Program-made: the position numbers and the translations under genes
Assembly (NCBI RefSeq): GCF_005049045.1
Contig: NZ_SUPK01000006.1
Coordinates: 62,001-126,000 of the forward strand
Direction: 5' to 3'
From: Cohnella pontilimi
GTDB taxonomy: Bacteria > Bacillota > Bacilli > Paenibacillales > Paenibacillaceae
DNA: 64,000 nucleotides
Notes under the pieces: generated by a model
What the model was told of the DNA's origin: nothing
Seen by the model: the letters and a program-made list of their open reading frames with translations, nothing else
Databases searched by the model: none
Shown here: piece by piece, positions 1 through 8,391 of the stretch
How positions within the stretch are numbered: position 1 is the first letter of the stretch
How the letters are laid out: the number at the start of each line of letters is the position of its first letter

Positions 1-456
1 CGTGTACCCTGGTGCAACTACAATAGCTCCCCAGTGGTACATCGTTGTGTATAGATTCAGAATCGTCGCTTCTTGACCGCCATGGCTATTTTGGGCAGAG
101 GTCATCGCACTTACAACTTTATTGACCGTTTTGCCGTGGAACCAAATGCCGCCCGTCGTGTCCAAAAATTGTTTTATTTGAGAAGCGATATTTCCGAAAC
201 GTGTCGGGGTGCTGAAGATGATGGCATCAGCGGCGACAATATCATCAGGCGTCACGACAGGGATGTTTTTTGTCGCCTCCGCATGAGCCTTCATCGCTGT
301 GTTGCCGTTAATGACAGTTTCGGGCATTAATTCCTCTACCTTGTAGACCGATACATCCGCGCCCGCTGCCTTCCCGCCCTCTTCAGCCCAGCGCGCGAGC
401 TGGTAGTTTGTTCCCGTTGAACTGTAATATACGACGGCTAATTTCACGTCTGGCAT
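1..456 (-). CDS. wrbA: WrbA-type NAD(P)H:quinone oxidoreductase, truncated at window edge
   Basis: Flavodoxin-fold FMN enzyme of the WrbA / NAD(P)H:quinone oxidoreductase type IV family, which makes two-electron reductions of quinones in the cytosol. The visible N-terminal 152 codons begin MPDVKLAVVYYSSTGTNYQL, the phosphate-binding loop of flavodoxins (YSSTGTN), and include STPTRFGNIASQIKQFLD and FLDTTGGIWFHGK, characteristic of WrbA. The start is ATG at 456 with a GAAAGGAA ribosome-binding site about 12 bp upstream. The C-terminal part lies outside the window, so completeness cannot be judged. The next gene on the same strand (aldo/keto reductase) ends 190 bp upstream and is separated by a terminator. 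Confidence 0.85.
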   Translation of the reverse strand, partial: MPDVKLAVVYYSSTGTNYQLARWAEEGGKAAGADVSVYKVEELMPETVINGNTAMKAHAEATKNIPVVTPDDIVAADAIIFSTPTRFGNIASQIKQFLDTTGGIWFHGKTVNKVVSAMTSAQNSHGGQEATILNLYTTMYHWGAIVVAPGYT

Positions 457-570
457 TTTTAATCATCGTTCCTTTCTTCGATGCGGCCAATTCCCAGAAA
501 TTGACTCATGGGGCTAGGATTAGCATCCGATATGCCGGTTATTCGTCCTATATCCCATAGCCGATGAATG

Positions 571-605
571 AAAACGGGCTGAGGCTCTTCTCCTCAACCC
601 GTTTT
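571..605 (-). terminator. Intrinsic terminator after aldo/keto reductase
   Basis: A GC-rich hairpin with arms AAAACGGGCTGAGG and CCTCAACCCGTTTT around a short loop, ending in a T-run. It lies 40-75 bp past the stop of the aldo/keto reductase gene and, because both flanks carry A/T runs, could work in both directions. Confidence 0.75.
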
Positions 606-646
606 ATTGTTTGCCGCAAACCGATTGCGCTGCGACCAAGCACCGA

Positions 647-1627
647 TTACAGAGCGCCGACAACCCGGTGTGGTACGTACGGCTCTTCCAGCGACGCCAT
701 CTCTTCGGGTGTCAGTCTGAGTGAAAGAGCGGCTGCGGCATCCTCGAGATGGGAAATTTTCGTCGCTCCGATGATGGGGCCCGTGACCGGTTCTTTCTGC
801 AGCAACCAGGCGATCGCGACATGAACACGGGGAACGCCGCGTTGCTCCGCGATGGCTGCGAGCCGCTCGACAATCACCCGATCCGCATCTGCAGTGGCAT
901 CGTACTTGGCTTTCTGTACCTGATCGGTTTCGGAACGATTCGTTGTTTCCGACCAATCGCGCGTCAATCTTCCCGAAGCGAGCGGACTGTAAGGGATTAC
1001 ACCTATTTTTTCAGCCCTGCACAGCGGCAGCATCTCCCGCTCCTCTTCACGGTAGATCAGGTTATAATGGTTCTGCATCGATACAAACCGGGTCCAGTTG
1101 TTTTTCTCCGCCACATGCAGCGCCTTCAGAAACTGCCAAGCATACATGGCAGATGCGCCGATGTATCGTGCCTTTCCGGCCTTGACGACATCATGCAAAG
1201 CTTCCATCGTCTCTTCGATAGGCGTATTGTAATCCCAACGATGAATTTGGTACAAATCCACATAATCTGTTCCGAGTCTCTTTAAGCTCTTATCGATTTC
1301 ACTCATGATAGCCTTACGGGAAAGCCCGGCACCATTTGGACCTTCATGCATACTGAAGTGGACTTTGGTCGCGAGAACAATCTCATCTCGATTGGAGTAA
1401 TCCTTCAGAGCTCGCCCAACAATCTCCTCACTCGTTCCGTCGGAATATACATTCGCCGTATCAAAGAAATTTATACCCAGGTCTAACGCTTTTTTTATGA
1501 TCGGTCGACTGTTCTCTTCGTTAAGCACCCATTGATGCACCCACCGCTCTGCTACACCAAACCCCATACAGCCAAGACAAATCCGGGATACTTCCAAGCC
1601 GGTATTTCCGAGTTTCACATATTCCAT
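647..1627 (-). CDS. Aldo/keto reductase
   Basis: NADPH-dependent aldo/keto reductase of 326 aa, the usual length for the TIM-barrel AKR family. The catalytic tetrad is visible: Asp in NFFDTANVYSDG (about residue 55), Tyr in the same stretch, Lys in VLATKVHF and His in YQIHRWD. The C-terminal EEMASLEEPYVPHRVVG resembles YajO-type members. It acts in the cytosol on aldehydes or ketones; the physiological substrate cannot be read from sequence. The start ATG at 1627 follows AAAGGAG by about 11 bp. It is a single-gene unit with its own terminator downstream. Confidence 0.9.
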   Translation of the reverse strand: MEYVKLGNTGLEVSRICLGCMGFGVAERWVHQWVLNEENSRPIIKKALDLGINFFDTANVYSDGTSEEIVGRALKDYSNRDEIVLATKVHFSMHEGPNGAGLSRKAIMSEIDKSLKRLGTDYVDLYQIHRWDYNTPIEETMEALHDVVKAGKARYIGASAMYAWQFLKALHVAEKNNWTRFVSMQNHYNLIYREEEREMLPLCRAEKIGVIPYSPLASGRLTRDWSETTNRSETDQVQKAKYDATADADRVIVERLAAIAEQRGVPRVHVAIAWLLQKEPVTGPIIGATKISHLEDAAAALSLRLTPEEMASLEEPYVPHRVVGAL

Positions 1628-1904
1628 TCATCGATTCACTCCTTTGGCTTTTATCGGATCACGCTACATAAAGAGTCTACCATCTGGAGTTAACTGGTAA
1701 CAGATCGGAATGGTGCATGTCATCCACGTATTTTACGTACATAAGCATGTCCATAAGCCGGGTTTTCGGCAGTTTTATTTTCTAGGATTAGGCGTTTAAA
1801 CAGTCGCCGAATATCCGTGTGTGCCCATTTTCTTTCGGGCAAGTATCACGATTTGTATGTGACGAATACGTTGAAATCATCAATATCAAGGAGGAATTTC
1901 AACA

Positions 1905-2123
1905 TTGGAGCCTCATAAAGTGTTGCCTTTGCAGGTTGCTCCTGTCGTCCCCGTTCAAGCACCCAAGTTTCTACAGTCAACAATTGTTTCTATTCCATAT
2001 CATCATTACGACGTGATATATTCGCACTACCCCCATTACCACCATCATCCGCATTACTGGCATCATCCACATCACTGGGATTACTGGGTACACCATCCGC
2101 ATTACTGGCATTACGATTGGTAA
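1905..2123 (+). CDS. Small His/Tyr-rich protein, probable spore coat component
   Basis: A 72-aa protein whose second half is almost entirely His, Tyr, Trp and Pro (for example HYHHHPHYWHHPHHWDYW). The first half is a Val/Pro-rich segment. The start is a TTG at 1905, placed 10 bp behind a strong AAGGAGG; no ATG start fits this site. Such His/Tyr-rich short proteins are common in the outer spore coat of Bacillales, and the next genes (YjcZ-like peptide, RsfA) are sporulation genes, so a coat or metal-binding role is an inference from composition and context. No domain is recognised. A hairpin terminator follows. Confidence 0.75.
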   Translation: MEPHKVLPLQVAPVVPVQAPKFLQSTIVSIPYHHYDVIYSHYPHYHHHPHYWHHPHHWDYWVHHPHYWHYDW

Positions 2124-2131
2124 AATAATTC

Positions 2132-2180
2132 AAAAAGGGACAGGGAAAATGGAGCCTCCATATACCTCTGTCTCTGTTTA
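2132..2180 (+). terminator. Terminator after the His/Tyr-rich gene
   Basis: Nested stem-loop: outer arms AGGGACAG and CTGTCTCT, inner palindrome ATGGAGCCTCCAT, followed by GTTT. It starts about 10 bp after the stop codon at 2123. Confidence 0.55.
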
Positions 2181-2216
2181 CATACGATTTTAATGATGCT
2201 CCACACGACTAAATTT

Positions 2217-2330
2217 TTAAATTATTCCAGATGTCAAGATGATTACCAGAAGGATGAAGAGTACAAGTACGAAAGCTGCAGAGCGTCCTACACCACCGCC
2301 ACTAAAACAAGATCCACCGCGCTTGTCCAT
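2217..2330 (-). CDS. YjcZ-family small sporulation membrane peptide
   Basis: The C-terminal part reads GGGVGRSAAFVLVLFILLVI followed by ILTSGII: a glycine-rich stretch leading into one hydrophobic helix that ends the protein. This is the architecture of YjcZ-family peptides that are abundant in Bacillales and made during sporulation. The start is uncertain. ATG at 2330 gives 37 aa, ATG at 2354 gives 45 aa, and reading further upstream to 2432 gives 71 aa; none has a clear Shine-Dalgarno, so the shortest family-like form is reported. It is divergent from rsfA. Confidence 0.6.
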   Translation of the reverse strand: MDKRGGSCFSGGGVGRSAAFVLVLFILLVIILTSGII

Positions 2331-2433
2331 GTAGAGTGATGGTTTCATGTCCATTACCGACAGACAGCTTATGCCATAGAATATGACAAGTAGACGGTGG
2401 TTAACCGTAAGTAAATAAACTTGAGGTGCCATA

Positions 2434-2931
2434 ATGAAAAGAAAAGACGCGTGGTCTGCCGAAGACGAATCACTGTTGGCACAAACGGTACTGGAATTTG
2501 TTAAAGGCGGAAAACCTCAGTTGCAAGCTTTTCAGAGCGCTGCCAAAAAACTGAATCGGACATCCGGCGCTTGCAGTTTTAGGTGGAATGCGGTGATCAG
2601 AGCGCATTATGAATCTGAGTTAAAAGAAGCGAAACTTGAAGCAAAAAATAATAAAGCCAGTACTGACAAAAAGAATACTGCCGGTAGATATTCGATTGAG
2701 ACTACCGATTTATCTATGCAAGCAGATCCATTTGAATCCCTTGGAAAAGCCTTAGAAGCTGCTAATCTTGCATATCGGCAACTGCAGGAGGAATATAAAA
2801 AACTCCAGAAAGAAATGGCTCAATTAGAAAGGAAACTATTAGAACAAGGCTCAGGAGATATGAAGGTATTGATTCAGCTGATGGGTCGTGCACGAGACCT
2901 TGGGATTTTGAATGGAAAGAGCCCTGATTAG
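2434..2931 (+). CDS. rsfA: RsfA-family prespore-specific transcription factor
   Basis: A 165-aa DNA-binding protein with an N-terminal Myb/SANT-like domain ([17 protein letters not shown], then [15 protein letters not shown], residues 1-60) and a C-terminal coiled coil (about residues 95-150, rich in Leu, Glu and Lys). This is the layout of RsfA/YlbO of Bacillus subtilis, which tunes sigma-F-dependent genes in the forespore. TTGAGGTG sits just upstream of the ATG at 2434. The neighbouring coat-like and YjcZ-like genes fit a sporulation context. The 3' end abuts a foreign gene remnant at about 2925, so the extreme C-terminus may be altered. Confidence 0.85.
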   Translation: MKRKDAWSAEDESLLAQTVLEFVKGGKPQLQAFQSAAKKLNRTSGACSFRWNAVIRAHYESELKEAKLEAKNNKASTDKKNTAGRYSIETTDLSMQADPFESLGKALEAANLAYRQLQEEYKKLQKEMAQLERKLLEQGSGDMKVLIQLMGRARDLGILNGKSPD

Positions 2932-3115
2932 CTGATTTTCTATTTCCGTTTGGGACATCTCCAGATTTTCTAATCCAAATGCCATGTCATCCTCTACGGT
3001 CATGGCCACAATCTGATGGTCCGGGTTTTGAAAAACCATGCCTACCTTACGGTGGGCTTGCCAGCGGTATTCTTCTTTACGGGTGTCTTTACCAAATACC
3101 CGAACTCTATTGCAG
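2925..3115 (-). pseudogene. Remnant of ECF transporter ATPase (ecfA)
   Basis: The minus strand encodes a stretch typical of energy-coupling-factor ATPases Ecf[21 protein letters not shown] (the Q-loop region) and then [20 protein letters not shown]. Only about 60 codons survive. The Walker A region upstream and the signature, Walker B and H-loop downstream are all missing, so it cannot be functional. Its left border runs straight into the 3' end of rsfA, which marks a deletion or recombination junction. Confidence 0.75.
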
Positions 3116-3157
3116 CTTTCCAATTCCTGAGAATGCGCGATAACATAAAGGACAGAT

Positions 3158-3334
3158 TTATATATTCGGTATCAGATAATTGCCTTCAGCAACAAAAGCC
3201 AGGGTCTCACCATCCAAATTCAATGGATGGATATAGAGGTGGACCTTCCCTTCGCTATCCTGTATCACGGTGATCCAGTACTCATAGCTGCCCTTTTCGA
3301 AGTTCTGCTTCAGATACTCTTCCAGCTTGGTCAT
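3158..3334 (-). CDS. Small hypothetical protein (58 aa)
   Basis: Predicted 58-aa soluble protein starting [15 protein letters not shown] with alternating beta-type residues ([17 protein letters not shown]) and ending GNYLIPNI. Start ATG at 3334 has AAGGAAGG about 9 bp upstream and AAAGGAGG a little further, so translation is well supported. The family is not recognised. It lies alone between the ecfA remnant and sqhC. Confidence 0.6.
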   Translation of the reverse strand: MTKLEEYLKQNFEKGSYEYWITVIQDSEGKVHLYIHPLNLDGETLAFVAEGNYLIPNI

Positions 3335-3453
3335 GTCCCTGTCCCTTCCTTTGCCTCCTTTGCTCAGTCTGCAAAAGGTTCGTTTTATATTAATCATTCA
3401 TATGCTTGTACTTTTCATTCTGCTTATGCCTTTCATAGATCGTGCTGAAAATG

Positions 3454-3476
3454 AAAAAGCCGCCCAGATGGACGAC
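3454..3476 (-). terminator. Terminator after sqhC
   Basis: On the minus strand, GTCGTCC-ATCT-GGGCGGC forms a stem with G-U pairs and is followed by TTTTT. It lies 20 bp past the sqhC stop codon. Confidence 0.6.
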
Positions 3477-3495
3477 TTCTACTAACTGTTCAGCG

Positions 3496-5361
3496 TTATT
3501 CAAACTTCCTTCGATAGTGCGCTAAAGTTAGCAGCGGAAATATATATCGGTAACTATGGTAATGGATATAAAACGCTCCTCCCATCCCTTGGCCTTTAGG
3601 ATAGTCAGTCGTCCAATCCTCTATCTCCAGGGAGCCGAGCAAATACGTTATTCCTTTTTGGATGGCAGTAGTCGGCCGGTCAGCAATTGCAATCAGGGCA
3701 TCCAGCGCCCAAGCCGTATCCGTCAGTGTGCTCGTCGTAAGCGGAACGTAAGTCATTTGAATGTCACTTCGGCACGATTCGCCCCATCCGCCGTCCGGAT
3801 TCTGAATACTGCTCAGCCATGCCGACGCCTTTTGAATGCTCGGATGACTTTTCGATAGTCCCACTGCCCTTAAACCTGTAATCGCACCCCATGTACCGTA
3901 AATAAAACAAATCCCCCAGCGCCCATACCATGACCCATCCTTCCGTTGATTTCGCAACAGCCAATTTACAGCATTCCGGATAACGGGGCTGTTCGGAATG
4001 TTCGGAAGATTCGTATAGTTACCGAAAAACTCCAGCGTTCTCCCGGTCAAATCCGCACAAGTAGGATCCATCAGCATAAACCGGCCCTTTTCAAGCGGTA
4101 GGAATGCTAATAACTTGGAATCTGTGTTTTTTTCAAAAGCAGGCCATCCGCCATTATCGTTTTGCATCGACAAGAGCCAGTCGACGCCCCTTTTCCAGGC
4201 AGACGGATCCCGCGATGCAATGTTGGATATGGATCTTAACGAGGCGGTCGTGTCATCCACATCCGGATTCATCGTATTCACATCGGAAAAACCCCAGCCA
4301 CCCGGGAGGCTGTTGGGATTGTGCACAACCCAGTCGCCAAAGCGGGTATGCTGGCGGCTTAGCAAATACTTGTTGGCCTTCATCACCATAGGGTCTTCGT
4401 GCGAAACTCCCGCTGCCTGAAGGGTATAACCGATTAACGAGGTATTCCACACATTGGCCGTGGTGTATTGCATATGAGGAAAGCCGTTAATTACCGATTT
4501 CATTGCCCGAATCCCGTCGACGGCCTTGATAATGACCGAATCTGATTTTTTATATCCTAAGGAAAGCAGGGCAAAAATCATCAAAAAGGTACTGCTGTAA
4601 TAACTGTAAAAGGTTCCGTCCTGCTCCAAGTGGTCCAGCATATATTTTTCGGCACGCTCAATCGCTAACCTGTGCAGTACCCGCGGAATACCGAGCAATC
4701 TTTTGACGCCATCCTGAATATAGGAGCGCAACGAGCGCCATTCTCTTGAGCCAACCCATTGGTCCTCATCATCCCTTTTCAATTTCAAATCGGACAGGTC
4801 AGGAGCATATGGTGATGGAATGGAAAACTTTTTATCCGCCAGTATCATAATCGGTGTCATATTGGCTCTCCCGAAAACGGAAAAAGAGTAAAAATTGATG
4901 GGGAAGTTGTGCGGGAGCAGAATCATCTCAATTGGCATAAGGGCAACGGACGGCCATTTGAATTGCCCGGTCAGTGCCAGCATGATTTTCGTAAACGTAC
5001 TCACTTCCGATAATCCGCCATGATCGAGAATAAATTTTTTGGCTGCGCGAAGACGCTCGTCTTCTTCGCTGTAAAATCCGGAAAAAAGCAATCCGTAATA
5101 GGCTTCCAAAGTAGCCGTTACATTTCCTTCGCCTTCATCATAAAAAAGCTTCCATGCTCCATTTTTCTGCTGCTTACTTAAAATTCTTTGGCAAAGCCCT
5201 TCGATTAATTCCTCATCATCAATTTCTAAAGTCCGCAATAAAATAATCATATAGGCATCGGTAGAAATACCCGTTTCAAACGGATATGCCCACGACCCAT
5301 CGGCAGATTGGTCTTTTCGGAGTGTATCCACAATCCACTTTATCCCTTTTACAGTATCCAA
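3496..5361 (-). CDS. sqhC: Sporulenol synthase / squalene-hopene cyclase family
   Basis: Class II terpene cyclase of about 621 aa, close in length to B. subtilis SqhC (sporulenol synthase), which cyclises tetraprenyl-beta-curcumene for the spore membrane lipid sporulenol. The acid motif DVDDTTA is at residues 367-373, and QW repeats are visible (DQSADGSW near the N-terminus, NQRKDGSWYGRWG and IQNPDGGWGES in the C-terminal half). TTG at 5361 is chosen as start because GGAAGGAG lies 10 bp upstream and the protein then begins where the family does; a longer reading would run into the divergent yppC. A terminator follows. The synthase for its substrate is not in this window. Confidence 0.88.
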   Translation of the reverse strand: MDTVKGIKWIVDTLRKDQSADGSWAYPFETGISTDAYMIILLRTLEIDDEELIEGLCQRILSKQQKNGAWKLFYDEGEGNVTATLEAYYGLLFSGFYSEEDERLRAAKKFILDHGGLSEVSTFTKIMLALTGQFKWPSVALMPIEMILLPHNFPINFYSFSVFGRANMTPIMILADKKFSIPSPYAPDLSDLKLKRDDEDQWVGSREWRSLRSYIQDGVKRLLGIPRVLHRLAIERAEKYMLDHLEQDGTFYSYYSSTFLMIFALLSLGYKKSDSVIIKAVDGIRAMKSVINGFPHMQYTTANVWNTSLIGYTLQAAGVSHEDPMVMKANKYLLSRQHTRFGDWVVHNPNSLPGGWGFSDVNTMNPDVDDTTASLRSISNIASRDPSAWKRGVDWLLSMQNDNGGWPAFEKNTDSKLLAFLPLEKGRFMLMDPTCADLTGRTLEFFGNYTNLPNIPNSPVIRNAVNWLLRNQRKDGSWYGRWGICFIYGTWGAITGLRAVGLSKSHPSIQKASAWLSSIQNPDGGWGESCRSDIQMTYVPLTTSTLTDTAWALDALIAIADRPTTAIQKGITYLLGSLEIEDWTTDYPKGQGMGGAFYIHYHSYRYIFPLLTLAHYRRKFE

Positions 5362-5494
5362 TATTCCAGCACTCCTTCCTCCCGTCCCGCAAAAGCATCT
5401 TAGGCTATACATATTCGGCTCTACTGATGAGCATTCATTAGGGAGGGAAGCTGCTATCTTTTTAATCAGAAACCGCCCAAAAACACCGCTTGAA

Positions 5495-6580
5495 ATGATT
5501 CGCGAGGATTTAAAGAAAAGAAAGAAACACCTCCCTGCATTATCGAATGAGTTAACTCTTTCAGAGGAAAAGCTTTTGAACAAAATTAGATGGATTACCC
5601 GGGAATACAACCTAAATAATGTCACGAGAACGAAAGCCTATCTCGAGTTTTATCTTCGGCATCCTGAAATTCAATGGGCTTTTTTGGGCCATATGGTATC
5701 ACGGAATGGCGGATGGAATATGACCGATCTTAAGGGAGAGCTTCTAACCAAACTGCTCTCCAAAAAGGAGCAGGAATCATTTTTTCATTTTTTAGAACGC
5801 GGGAACTGGCTGATTTTCCAAGATGTATACCCGCAATTTCTGCTTTACGAGGAGAGTTTAAAGCAAAATAGACCGCTTTTTTATCTGCTGCCCCAACTGA
5901 ATGTGTCCATTTTTATGGAAACGATTTGGAACTATTTTTGGAGAGTCCGAGACAGATATATTCTTTGTATAGCGTTAGTCATCAATGAACAAAGTTACTT
6001 GGAACAACGGGTTATTCAAAATCCCCATTATCAAAAAGAAGTATTCACCAAAATCGAATTTTACTTTCAGGATTGGCTGTCATTTAATCAAATTCTTTTT
6101 CCTTCGGAAGGTGAGAATTTAAAGGGGCAGACCCTTCACCAATTCCAATCACTGCATGAGCGAATTTTACTTGGAAAAAGGCTATATGCCGTTTTGTTTA
6201 AGAATAAGGATTTTAACAAGCAAGTCCTGGATTGGGCGAAACGCCAGCCGCATACTGGATCAAGAAAGGACTACTGGCCGCATTTTTTCAATTATGTAAA
6301 TGAAGGCACACCGGGAATTACCTATCCATTAAGGATAAAATCGTGCAGACTTCGCAAGGGAGCTCGGAGAATTTACAGCCCCATACTTGAGCACGCCTGG
6401 AAAAATGTCAGCCAGCCGGATGCAGAACCGGGGGATTGGTTTCAAGATATAAGCATGGTGAATTATTTAGAGGATGACATAGAAATGATGGACGGAGAGA
6501 TTCAGAGTGAATACTGTAAAACATTGGAGCGACTCGAGGTTGCCGCGCTTGCCAAAAAAGCGATTAACTTTTTGGAATAA
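5495..6580 (+). CDS. yppC: YppC-like DUF2515 protein
   Basis: A 361-aa protein of the DUF2515 family, known from B. subtilis YppC. The conserved N-terminal segment NNVTRTKAYLEFYLRHPEIQ and then FLGHMVSRNGGWNMTDLKG (about residues 41-80) is clear. The protein is predicted soluble and helical with many aromatic residues. Its function is unknown. The start at 5495 has no good ribosome-binding site; the frame stays open upstream to a GGAGGG at 5442, so an unconventional upstream start is possible. It is divergent from sqhC and overlaps the next gene by 74 bp, which suggests translational coupling. Confidence 0.8.
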   Translation: MIREDLKKRKKHLPALSNELTLSEEKLLNKIRWITREYNLNNVTRTKAYLEFYLRHPEIQWAFLGHMVSRNGGWNMTDLKGELLTKLLSKKEQESFFHFLERGNWLIFQDVYPQFLLYEESLKQNRPLFYLLPQLNVSIFMETIWNYFWRVRDRYILCIALVINEQSYLEQRVIQNPHYQKEVFTKIEFYFQDWLSFNQILFPSEGENLKGQTLHQFQSLHERILLGKRLYAVLFKNKDFNKQVLDWAKRQPHTGSRKDYWPHFFNYVNEGTPGITYPLRIKSCRLRKGARRIYSPILEHAWKNVSQPDAEPGDWFQDISMVNYLEDDIEMMDGEIQSEYCKTLERLEVAALAKKAINFLE

Positions 6581-6968
6581 AGATAGTTTAGCATGTGCAG
6601 TGCTGGCCTCACTGCTTAGTACGTATTTGGATCTCTATTTTGTCGGTAAAGGACTGTATGAGTTTCCTCATAGGCTGCTGCCGGAGATCTTTTCGATTAA
6701 TATCGTCTTCACTTTAGTCGTGCTGCCTCTATTGACGATGGTTTTTTTGAATTTCCTTTCCCAAGTGAATCTATGGTGGAGGGCAGGCATGACCTTGTTT
6801 GTGAGCCTGTTCATGCCGGTTTCGGAAAAATTAGCTGAGCAACTTGGGCTGTTTGTCCATTCCGATCAGTGGAAGCACTTATACAGCTTCTTCGGTTATT
6901 TGCTATTTATTACGCTGATTTCAGCCTTTTATTTCTGGTTGAGCAAAAGAAGAGGCACACCGATGTAG
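6507..6968 (+). CDS. CBO0543-like integral membrane protein
   Basis: A 153-aa protein with four or so hydrophobic helices after a charged N-terminus; the segments TYLDLYFVGKGLYEFPHR and LPEIFSINIVFTLVVLPLL look like the CBO0543 family of small Bacillales membrane proteins. The GTG start at 6507 lies inside the 3' part of yppC and has GGAGAG upstream, so the two genes overlap by 74 bp and are probably co-translated. Function is not known. Confidence 0.65.
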   Translation: MNTVKHWSDSRLPRLPKKRLTFWNKDSLACAVLASLLSTYLDLYFVGKGLYEFPHRLLPEIFSINIVFTLVVLPLLTMVFLNFLSQVNLWWRAGMTLFVSLFMPVSEKLAEQLGLFVHSDQWKHLYSFFGYLLFITLISAFYFWLSKRRGTPM

Positions 6969-7060
6969 GCGTGCCCCTAATAATCCCCTTCGCGGTCGCC
7001 AACATCGTATAACCTCCTGCCATCCGAGCGTCCTGCGGGACGCTCCTGTCATTGAAAAGT

Positions 7061-7525
7061 TTAATATTCTCCTTTAATTACAAAGTACGAGCCCCGGATT
7101 GTTCCAGCTAGCTTGGACTTCTGCCTAGCAAACTTAAACTTCCCTTCTAACTCCTTAGGTACCTCCATCCCCTCAGAAAGCTTAAAACCAACGGCTCGCT
7201 TCTTAGGATCATCAACCGTATACAAAACGTTCACCGAAAGACCATCCTCATAAAAGACGTAGGTCCAATCGATATTTTCCACCTGAAAACGCGACGTTTC
7301 TAAGGGTTTGGCCGCAAACTCAATATCACGTTCTTCTTTCAAAATTCGGTTCACATAATCGAGGGTCTCCTGGCTTTCGCTGGCCGTTACAACCGTAAAT
7401 TCATGCTTGTATTTGTTCATTAAGTAACGGGCTTCATTCGCACGTAAACCAGCAAGCGCTTCAGCTACAGGTGAAGATTCTAAACCAACCGTAGACACAT
7501 TTTTGAAATCAACGATATAGGACAT
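7061..7525 (-). CDS. Unknown protein, third gene of the ArsR operon
   Basis: Predicted 154-aa soluble protein, MSYIVDFKNVSTVGLESSPV, of mixed alpha/beta character, ending RGSYFVIKGEY. I do not recognise the family. ATG at 7525 is chosen over an upstream ATG because AAGGAG lies 8 bp before it. It follows the SRPBCC gene by 15 bp on the same strand and has no promoter of its own in that gap, so it belongs to the ArsR-controlled operon. That context suggests a role linked to the small-molecule-binding SRPBCC protein, but nothing in the sequence shows a reaction. Confidence 0.75.
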   Translation of the reverse strand: MSYIVDFKNVSTVGLESSPVAEALAGLRANEARYLMNKYKHEFTVVTASESQETLDYVNRILKEERDIEFAAKPLETSRFQVENIDWTYVFYEDGLSVNVLYTVDDPKKRAVGFKLSEGMEVPKELEGKFKFARQKSKLAGTIRGSYFVIKGEY

Positions 7526-7540
7526 TTCCATCACTCCTTG

Positions 7541-7960
7541 TTATTGTTCCAACATCTTTTCAAGCTCGCCGCACCATTTTCCCCAACCATACTTAGCTCC
7601 ATTGAGTGCTTGAGCGTTTGAAATTCCGGTTTGTTCGAGATGAAGGTTCACCTTCCCGTCCCCTAAATCCTGCAGCGTCCAAGAGACCGTGTGCTTTTCT
7701 CCGCTGGCCCAAGTATAGGACAACCGGTTTGGTTCCTCCACGATAAGCACTTCACCTTCAATAATCCCATTCCAATATTCGGTCGGTTGCGTGCGGAATT
7801 GAAAACTGTGGCCTACGACGGGCTTAAAATTATTTTCCATCCCCTCACCGGTTTGGATATTCGCCACCCATTTGGCAAGCTTGCTTGAGTCGGTTAAGGC
7901 GGACCAAAGCTTCTCGATCGACGTCGTGAACTGAAAATCCATAGATAAGGTTAAACTCAT
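7541..7960 (-). CDS. SRPBCC / AHSA1-type START-like domain protein
   Basis: A 139-aa single-domain protein of the SRPBCC (AHSA1) fold, which forms a deep hydrophobic ligand cavity. The family marks are the start MSLTLSMDFQFTTSIEKLWS, ALTDSSKLAKWV, and the C-terminal GWGKWCGELEKMLEQ. ATG at 7960 overlaps the stop of the upstream ArsR gene in an ATGA arrangement and is preceded by GAGGAGG. Pairing of an ArsR regulator with an SRPBCC protein is a recurrent Bacillales arrangement; ligand and role are unknown. Confidence 0.88.
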   Translation of the reverse strand: MSLTLSMDFQFTTSIEKLWSALTDSSKLAKWVANIQTGEGMENNFKPVVGHSFQFRTQPTEYWNGIIEGEVLIVEEPNRLSYTWASGEKHTVSWTLQDLGDGKVNLHLEQTGISNAQALNGAKYGWGKWCGELEKMLEQ

Positions 7961-8286
7961 TCTTCTTCCTCCTCTAATAGTTGGTTCAAGCGCAACATAT
8001 TCGTACTCCAGAACTTGCTGTAGAAAGCCACCCAATCTTGAATTTCTCTGAGTGGAGCGGCGTTTAGTCGATATCGCGTTTCTCTGCCGACTTTGCGGTC
8101 AACAACCAGTCCGGCCTCTTTGAGGATGGTCAAATGCTTGGATACCGCTGTACGGCCCATTGGAAACTGTGCCGTTAACTCATGAAGCGGCAGCTCCTCC
8201 GCCTCTGCCAATAATTGAATCAGTCGGCGCCTGGTCGGGTCTGCAATTGCGTCAAACACATCACGCAACTGGTTATTCTCACTCAT
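7957..8286 (-). CDS. ArsR-family transcriptional regulator
   Basis: A 109-aa winged-helix repressor starting MSENNQLRDVFDAIADPTRR. The recognition helix is GRTAVSKHLTILKEAGLV (about residues 45-62), followed by the wing RKVGRETRYRL. No metal-binding cysteine pair is present, so it is of the SRPBCC-associated ArsR type rather than a classical arsenic or zinc sensor. ATG at 8286 has GGAG 8 bp upstream; an in-frame GTG at 8295 is less likely. Two palindromes in and after its promoter (8392-8438) are probable autoregulatory operators. It leads the three-gene operon. Confidence 0.9.
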   Translation of the reverse strand: MSENNQLRDVFDAIADPTRRRLIQLLAEAEELPLHELTAQFPMGRTAVSKHLTILKEAGLVVDRKVGRETRYRLNAAPLREIQDWVAFYSKFWSTNMLRLNQLLEEEEE

Positions 8287-8391
8287 AGCACCCACTCCAA
8301 AACTTTATCTTTCTGAAGCATTATCGTCTTCGGACTCATTCGTTCCCTCCCATCATGGTTTCCAAATTTTCTAGATATCTAACCGATAATT

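Noticed and set aside
7026..7045. Terminator hairpin GAGCGTCC-TGCG-GGACGCTC
   Set aside because: A good stem, but no T-run follows on the minus strand where the operon ends, so it is not listed as a terminator.
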